From: Streptococcus vestibularis ATCC 49124
Lineage (GTDB): Bacteria; Bacillota; Bacilli; Lactobacillales; Streptococcaceae
Direction of reading: 5' to 3'
Length of the DNA stretch: 19,828 nt
Assembly: GCF_000188295.1 (NCBI RefSeq)
Contig: NZ_GL831112.1
Span: 474,132 to 493,959 of the forward strand
Below are positions 15,435-19,828 of the stretch, piece by piece. Position 1 is the first letter of the stretch; each line of letters opens with the position of its first letter. The position numbers and the translations under genes are program-made. Below the pieces are notes generated by a model. The model ran no database searches, was not told where the DNA came from, and worked only from the letters and a program-made list of their open reading frames with translations.

Positions 15435-15540
15435 TCTTTAAAAACAGATAGAAAGCTTAAAATAAACGATTTTTAGATTTTTTAACGAAAATGAAATTAA
15501 TAAAAATAAAAATCACAATCAATAAAAGTCCATTTTTTCG

Positions 15541-15569
15541 TTGACAAATGCATAATAATGCATTATTAT
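15541..15569 (+). promoter_or_regulatory. Promoter of the two-gene binding-protein operon
   Basis: TTGACA (15541-15546), 17 bases, TATTAT (15564-15569). The downstream half is covered by a perfect palindrome. Confidence 0.75.
15552..15569. promoter_or_regulatory. 18-bp perfect palindrome (operator) over spacer and -10
   Basis: ATAATAATGCATTATTAT, overlapping the -10. ATGCAT also occurs 10 bases to the left (15548-15553), giving a direct repeat of AATGCAT. The regulator is unknown. Confidence 0.6.
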
Positions 15570-15607
15570 ACTTACATAAGTTAATAAATATAGAAAAGAG
15601 ATTGATT

Positions 15608-16420
15608 ATGAAAACATGGAAAAAACTTTTGTTGGGATTTGCAGGGATTTTTGCTTTAACGACTTTAGCAGCTTGTTCTTCGTCGAAGGACACTTTGGAA
15701 AAGGTACAAGATAAAGGAACTTTGACAGTTGCTCTTAATCCCCACTTTGCTCCTTTTGAATTTAAAATAATCCAAGATGGTAAGGATACTATTGCTGGAG
15801 CAGACATCGAAATTGCCAAGGCTATTGGCGATGAACTAGGTGTGAAAGTCAAATTCTCTGAAATGTCTTTTGACAATGTCCTAGCCAGCGTTCAATCTGG
15901 TAAAGCTGATATTGCCATTTCTGGTATCTCAGCCACTAAAGAACGTCAGAAAATTTTCGACTTCTCAGATACTTACTATGAGTCTGAAACGGTTCTTGTT
16001 GTCAAAAAAGATGCGACAGGAACTTACAAACAAACCGGTGATTTTGCTAAAAAATCTGTATCCGTTCAAAAAGGTTCTATTCAAGAAAGCATTGCTAAAT
16101 CCAACTTGTCAGATGCTAATGTGGTATCCTTGGCACAACCTGGTGAAGCTATCAATGAATTGAAATCTGGTCAAGTTGAAGGAGTGGTTCTTGAAAAAGC
16201 CATTGCACAAGGTTATATAGAGCAAAACAATGACCTAGCTGTGTCAGACATTGCTCTCAAGTCAGATTCAAAAGACGCCTATGCTGTTGCAATGCCTAAA
16301 GGAAGCGATAAGCTAAAAGCAAAGGTTAATAAGGTTATCGCTAAACTCAAAAAAGAAGGTAAGATTGACAGCTATGTTCAAGATGCCTATGCTCTGTCAC
16401 TTAAGAGTTCTACTAAATAA
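15608..16420 (+). CDS. Amino acid ABC transporter substrate-binding lipoprotein 1
   Basis: The 270-residue type-3 periplasmic-binding-like protein (SBP_bac_3) has a lipoprotein signal peptide with lipobox LAAC (Cys23). The N-terminal motif APFEFK, the sub-domain crossover MSFDNVLASVQSGKADIAISGIS and the ligand-contact motif SATKERQKIFDFSDTYY are typical of polar or sulphur amino acid binders. It is anchored outside the membrane and delivers its ligand to a permease that is not encoded here. The ATG at 15608 begins the signal peptide; the site AAAAGAGA is modest. It lies 11 bases before a paralogue under the same promoter. Whether the ligand is cystine, methionine, arginine or another amino acid cannot be told. 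Confidence 0.88.
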   Translation: MKTWKKLLLGFAGIFALTTLAACSSSKDTLEKVQDKGTLTVALNPHFAPFEFKIIQDGKDTIAGADIEIAKAIGDELGVKVKFSEMSFDNVLASVQSGKADIAISGISATKERQKIFDFSDTYYESETVLVVKKDATGTYKQTGDFAKKSVSVQKGSIQESIAKSNLSDANVVSLAQPGEAINELKSGQVEGVVLEKAIAQGYIEQNNDLAVSDIALKSDSKDAYAVAMPKGSDKLKAKVNKVIAKLKKEGKIDSYVQDAYALSLKSSTK

Positions 16421-16431
16421 GGGGGTATTAT

Positions 16432-17229
16432 ATGAAGAAATTTTGGTTTATCCTTACAGCTCTAGTCGCCACGTGCTTTCTAGTTGCTTGTAGCGGAAGT
16501 CAGGGAGTAAGTCCCAAAACGATTAAGGAAAAGAAGAAAATTGTCGTGGCAACAGAATCTGAATTTGCACCATTTGAGTTCAAATCGTTGGTTAACGGCA
16601 AAGATACGCTAGTTGGAGCAGACATCGAGTTGGCCAAAGCTATCGGGAAAAAACTTGGTGTGGAAGTTGAATTTTCTGTTATGTCTTTTGATAATGTCCT
16701 CGCTAGTGTGCAAAGTGGTAAAGCAGACATTGCCATTGCAGGAATTTCGGTTACAGACGAACGTAAGAAAGTTTATGATTTTTCAGACAGCTACTATACG
16801 TCCGAAAATGTAGTGATTGTCAAAAAAGACAAGGTGAATGACTACACAAGCACTGATAGTCTCGCAAAACAAACGGTCGGTACGCAAAAAGGGTCTGTTC
16901 AAGAAACAGTTGCTAAGAAACAAATCTCTAAGGCAAGTGTGGTATCACTGGCTTCAAATGGCGAGATGATTAACGAACTCAAGTCCGGACAGATTCAAGC
17001 AGTTGTCCTTGAAAAAGCTATTGCAGAAGGTTATATCGCACAAAATGACGATTTAACCCTTGCCAACTTTAACCTTAAGTCAGATGGTTCAGATGCTTAT
17101 GCAGTCGCGACACGTAAGGGCTCGGACGATCTGCTTAAAGAAATCAATGCCGTCATCAAAGAGACTAAAGACTCTGGACAATTTGACCAATGGTTAAAAG
17201 AAGCATCAACCTACAAACAAAGTAAGTAA
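16432..17229 (+). CDS. Amino acid ABC transporter substrate-binding lipoprotein 2
   Basis: The 265-residue SBP_bac_3 lipoprotein (lipobox LVAC, Cys20) is a close paralogue of its neighbour. It shares MSFDNVLASVQSGKADIAI, the SVTDERKKVYDFSDSYY ligand motif, and the later EMINELKSGQ and VVLEKAIAEGYIAQN stretches. GGGGGT lies six bases before the ATG. The pair arose by tandem duplication, and divergence around the binding motif (SATKERQ against SVTDERK) hints at different ligands. It is followed by a terminator at 17246-17275. Confidence 0.88.
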   Translation: MKKFWFILTALVATCFLVACSGSQGVSPKTIKEKKKIVVATESEFAPFEFKSLVNGKDTLVGADIELAKAIGKKLGVEVEFSVMSFDNVLASVQSGKADIAIAGISVTDERKKVYDFSDSYYTSENVVIVKKDKVNDYTSTDSLAKQTVGTQKGSVQETVAKKQISKASVVSLASNGEMINELKSGQIQAVVLEKAIAEGYIAQNDDLTLANFNLKSDGSDAYAVATRKGSDDLLKEINAVIKETKDSGQFDQWLKEASTYKQSK

Positions 17230-17245
17230 ATTTAAAACTTCTGAG

Positions 17246-17275
17246 CACCTGAAACAAGTCAATTTCAGGTGTTTT
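17246..17275 (+). terminator. Terminator of the binding-protein pair
   Basis: CACCTGAAA - CAAGTCAA - TTTCAGGTG then TTTT. Confidence 0.75.
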
Positions 17276-17473
17276 CACCAACGGCGAAAAGTCTCGTTTG
17301 GTGCTCGCTTTACTCACTTAAGGGGAGTCGCCAAAAATTCTTGAATCTAAATGGGGCAATACCCCATGTTTTATTGAATTCTCTGCTAAAAACAGTTATT
17401 ATCAAAGTAGGTAAGTCTGTTCAAATAGACAAATGACATCGTATAGAGTGCTTAAGAAAAGCAAGGAGAAACT
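17276..17473 (+). other. Leader region before the aminotransferase
   Basis: No gene. It holds an inverted repeat CACCAA (17276-17281) / TTGGTG (17298-17303), extended past a bulge by CG/CG. A competing GGCGA (17283-17287) / TCGCC (17328-17332) overlaps it by one base. A small hairpin ATGGGG-CAATA-CCCCAT (17351-17367) is followed by GTTTTA, resembling a weak terminator. Together these could form an attenuator, but I see no conserved riboswitch or T-box core. The promoter is uncertain (a TATAGA lies at about 17440). Confidence 0.35.
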
Positions 17474-18583
17474 ATGAAGCTACCACGTTTTGGTGTTGAA
17501 GAATGGCTTAATGTCCATGAAAAATCTGCCATTTATGATATCGCAGGAGTTTCAATAAAGGCCCTCACAATGGGAGAATTATTTGACCTATCAGGCCTGG
17601 ATAAGGACGCCTTTTTTGCTCAACTACTAAAGAAAAAGATGGATTACGGTTGGATTGAAGGGTCACCAGAGTTCAAGACTCAAGTGGCTAGCTTATACAA
17701 GAACATACCAGTTGATAATATCCTCCAAACCAATGGAGCAACGGGAGCGACGATGCTAGCCCTTTACGCTCTTATTGAGCCTGAAGACCATGTCATCACC
17801 ATGTACCCGACCTATCAGCAGCTCTTTGACATTCCTAAGTCACTAGGAGCAGATGTGGACCTTTGGGAGATTGAGGAGGACTATAACTGGTTGCCTGATT
17901 TGGATCGACTCCGTCGTCTGATTCGCCCTAATACCAAGATGATCTGTATTAACAATGCCAACAATCCTACCGGGGCCCTTATGGACGCTGCTTACCTCGA
18001 GGAGCTAGTGGCTATCGCTAAAGAAGTAGACGCCTATATCTTCTCAGATGAGGTCTATCGCAGTTTTGACCAGCCTGCGCTTTCTATTGTGGATTTGTAT
18101 GAAAAGGGTATTGCCATCAATAGTCTGTCAAAGACCTATTCGATTCCCGGTATCCGTGTGGGTTGGGTAGCTTCTAACACTGAGGTGGCGGACATTCTAC
18201 GTGACTACCGCGACTACACGATGATTTGTGCTGGAGTCTTTGATGATATGGTGGCTACCCTTGTCTTGGAAAATAAAGAAGCTATCCTAGAACGTAATCG
18301 TCAGATTGTGGAGGAAAATCTAGCTCTTATGGATGCCTGGATTGCCAAAGAACCTAAGGCGTCATGGATTAGACCTGCTAGTGTTTCCACCTCTTTCGTC
18401 AAATTAGATGTGAATCGTCCTATCGAAGATTTTGCTTTAGAGCTTCTTCAGGGCTATGGTGTTCTTGTGGTTCCGGGTAACCGTTTTGACAAGGAGTCCC
18501 ATGTCCGCATCGGTTATTGCTGTGACAAGGAAGTCCTTCAAAAGGGCTTAGATAAATTGTCGCAATTTCTTAATAAATGTTGA
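17474..18583 (+). CDS. PLP-dependent class I/II aminotransferase
   Basis: The 369-residue fold-type I aminotransferase has NNPTG (163-167), SDEVYR with Asp192 and Tyr195 contacting the cofactor, and the Schiff-base lysine 220 in SLSKTYSIPG. Arg228 lies in IRVGW, and a C-terminal arginine binds the substrate carboxylate (VRIGYCC). The N-terminal half (WLNVHEKSAIYDIA, YGWIEGSPEF, NGATGATMLAL) is of the subgroup that includes capreomycidine-synthase-like enzymes, but the family is broad and the substrate cannot be assigned. AAGGAG precedes the ATG. It sits alone between binding-protein genes, which suggests it acts on an imported amino acid or its keto acid. It has no terminator; the stop codon overlaps the next promoter. 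Confidence 0.85.
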   Translation: MKLPRFGVEEWLNVHEKSAIYDIAGVSIKALTMGELFDLSGLDKDAFFAQLLKKKMDYGWIEGSPEFKTQVASLYKNIPVDNILQTNGATGATMLALYALIEPEDHVITMYPTYQQLFDIPKSLGADVDLWEIEEDYNWLPDLDRLRRLIRPNTKMICINNANNPTGALMDAAYLEELVAIAKEVDAYIFSDEVYRSFDQPALSIVDLYEKGIAINSLSKTYSIPGIRVGWVASNTEVADILRDYRDYTMICAGVFDDMVATLVLENKEAILERNRQIVEENLALMDAWIAKEPKASWIRPASVSTSFVKLDVNRPIEDFALELLQGYGVLVVPGNRFDKESHVRIGYCCDKEVLQKGLDKLSQFLNKC

Positions 18584-18608
18584 CAATACCACTAATTTTA
18601 AGTAAAAT
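18580..18608 (+). promoter_or_regulatory. Promoter of binding protein 3
   Basis: TTGACA (18580-18585), 17 bases, TAAAAT (18603-18608). The -35 overlaps the aminotransferase stop codon. Confidence 0.75.
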
Positions 18609-18644
18609 AAACGAGCAAAAATTATATTTATACAGGAGTTTCTT

Positions 18645-19439
18645 ATGAAAAAACTATTCCTTGGAGCCATGGCTCTTCTTGCTGCTGTTACCTTGGTAGC
18701 ATGTGGGTCAAAAAAAGATGCTTACGAATCTATTAAAGAAAATAAAAAACTTGTCGTAGCTGTCAGTCCAGACTATGCCCCGTTTGAGTTCAAAACTTTG
18801 GTCGACGGTAAAGACCAAGTTGTCGGTTCAGACATCAAGTTGGCACAAGCTATTGCTGATGAACTTGGAGTTAAACTCGAAGTGACAACAATGAGCTTTG
18901 ACAATGTCCTTTCTAGTCTTCAATCAGGTAAGGCTGATCTTGCTATCTCAGGTATCTCAGTAACAGCCGAACGTAAGAAAACCTTTGATTTCTCAGATCC
19001 TTACTACGAAACACAAAATGCTATCATCGTTCGTAAAGATCAAGAATCTACCTACCCAAGCCTAGACGCTTTCAAGGGTAAAAAAGTAGCTGTTCAAAAA
19101 GGTACTATCGAAGAAGGACTTGCTAAGAAACAGTTGAAAGACTCAACAGTTGTATCACTTACAGCGATGGGTGAAGCTATTAACGAAGTTAAGTCTGGCC
19201 AAGTTGATGCTGTTGATCTTGAAAAACCAGTAGCAGAAGGTTACGTGGCACAAAATCCAGATTTGGCATTGGCAAGTGTTGCCCTCAAAGTTGACGATGG
19301 TGATGCTAAAGCAGTCGCTATGGCTAAAGGTAATGACAAATTGAAAGAAGCAGTCAACAAAGTTATCAAGAAATTGAAAGCAAATGGTACTTATGATGAG
19401 TACATCAAGGATGCTTCTAAATATACAGCAGTTGAGTAA
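18645..19439 (+). CDS. Amino acid ABC transporter substrate-binding lipoprotein 3
   Basis: The 264-residue SBP_bac_3 lipoprotein (lipobox LVAC, Cys20) is the third paralogue in 4 kb. It shares MSFDNVLSSLQSGKADLAI, the ligand motif SVTAERKKTFDFSDPYY and EAINEVKSGQ with the first two. It differs in using VDLEKPVAEGY where the others have VVLEKAIA. ACAGGAG lies before the ATG, and it has its own consensus promoter and terminator. The permease and ATPase must be elsewhere in the genome. Codon use is more biased toward frequent codons than in the first two copies, which fits higher expression (inference). Confidence 0.9.
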   Translation: MKKLFLGAMALLAAVTLVACGSKKDAYESIKENKKLVVAVSPDYAPFEFKTLVDGKDQVVGSDIKLAQAIADELGVKLEVTTMSFDNVLSSLQSGKADLAISGISVTAERKKTFDFSDPYYETQNAIIVRKDQESTYPSLDAFKGKKVAVQKGTIEEGLAKKQLKDSTVVSLTAMGEAINEVKSGQVDAVDLEKPVAEGYVAQNPDLALASVALKVDDGDAKAVAMAKGNDKLKEAVNKVIKKLKANGTYDEYIKDASKYTAVE

Positions 19440-19446
19440 AAAATAG

Positions 19447-19473
19447 ACTAGAGGATGATTCCTCTAGTTTTTT
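19447..19473 (+). terminator. Terminator of binding protein 3
   Basis: ACTAGAGGA - TGAT - TCCTCTAGT then six T. Confidence 0.85.
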
Positions 19474-19556
19474 GTATGGCGAAGTCTCTGATAATATTCA
19501 GTAAGACTTAGAAAATAGCGTTGACATCAAAAATGCTCAAACTTAAAAGATATTTC

Positions 19557-19585
19557 TTGACAGAAAAAGATCAGTCTTGTATACT
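19557..19585 (+). promoter_or_regulatory. Strong promoter of rpsU
   Basis: TTGACA (19557-19562), 17 bases, TATACT (19580-19585). A second TTGACA at 19521-19526 with TTAAAA 16 bases on may be a weaker upstream promoter. Confidence 0.8.
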
Positions 19586-19632
19586 TGAATAGAACGTGTA
19601 AAATGTTACATTATCTTGAGGAGGTGAATTCA

Positions 19633-19809
19633 ATGTCAAAAACAGTAGTACGTAAAAACGAATCACTTGACGACGCTCTTCGTCGTTTCAAACGTTCTGT
19701 GACTAAAGCTGGTACTCTTCAAGAGGCTCGTAAACGTGAACATTACGAAAAACCTTCTGTAAAACGTAAACGTAAATCAGAGGCAGCTCGCAAACGTAAA
19801 AAATTCTAA
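19633..19809 (+). CDS. rpsU: 30S ribosomal protein S21
   Basis: The 58-residue basic protein has the S21 pattern: [17 protein letters not shown], then [17 protein letters not shown] and a Lys/Arg-rich tail. S21 is a late-assembling small-subunit protein near the 16S rRNA 3' end, helping mRNA start-site recognition. GAGGAGGTG (19618-19626) supports the ATG at 19633; a frame opening at 19585 lies on the promoter and is not used. Codons are strongly biased, as expected of a highly expressed gene. The window ends 19 bases after the stop, so downstream partners are not seen. Confidence 0.95.
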   Translation: MSKTVVRKNESLDDALRRFKRSVTKAGTLQEARKREHYEKPSVKRKRKSEAARKRKKF

Positions 19810-19828
19810 TTAAGAATGAAATTAACAG

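Overview
The window looks like a chromosomal segment of a low-GC streptococcus of the salivarius group, most likely Streptococcus thermophilus. The evidence is the streptococcal gene set (obg, uvrB, rpsU, glnPQ with tandem binding domains, a DUF4044 micro-protein), Firmicute-type promoters and ribosome binding sites, and several freshly decayed genes, which suits the reduced genome of S. thermophilus. The species call is inference; the genus-level call is firm.

Layout. Positions 1-620 hold a terminator for an upstream gene and, on the minus strand, a tracrRNA of the S. pyogenes / S. thermophilus CRISPR3 type (II-A). No cas9, cas1, cas2, csn2 or repeat array follows where the cas operon normally starts, so the tracrRNA looks like a relic of a deleted locus. 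Positions 766-2033 hold a three-gene accessory cassette: a DUF2975 membrane protein, a small YozG-like HTH regulator whose 5' end carries an apparent +1 A frameshift, and a small lipoprotein. Two copies of a palindromic operator sit over its promoter and leader. A cluster of hairpins (2076-2233) separates it from a minus-strand EamA/DMT transporter and a Ser-rich mini-lipoprotein, each with a CcpA cre-like site upstream.

Positions 3900-7606 are mostly core genes on the plus strand: a PaaI-type thioesterase, a wrecked GyrI-like-domain gene, an RsuA-type pseudouridine synthase, a 42-residue DUF4044 membrane protein, the ribosome-assembly GTPase Obg, a candidate structured RNA and a small conserved protein. 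The glnP-glnQ amino acid importer is on the minus strand (7681-10619), with a consensus promoter, a GlnR operator and an adjoining 22-bp palindrome. Divergent from it are a CPBP-family membrane protease, a two-TM protein and uvrB.

After two decayed small membrane genes and a Nudix hydrolase comes an amino acid uptake region (15541-19439). It holds three paralogous amino acid-binding lipoproteins and a PLP aminotransferase, with no permease or ATPase among them. The binding proteins presumably dock on a transporter encoded elsewhere. The window closes with rpsU.

I did not find a clearly new multi-gene system. The signals most worth following are the orphan tracrRNA, the doubly-operated DUF2975/HTH/lipoprotein cassette, the three-way-junction RNA after obg, and the permease-less trio of binding proteins.
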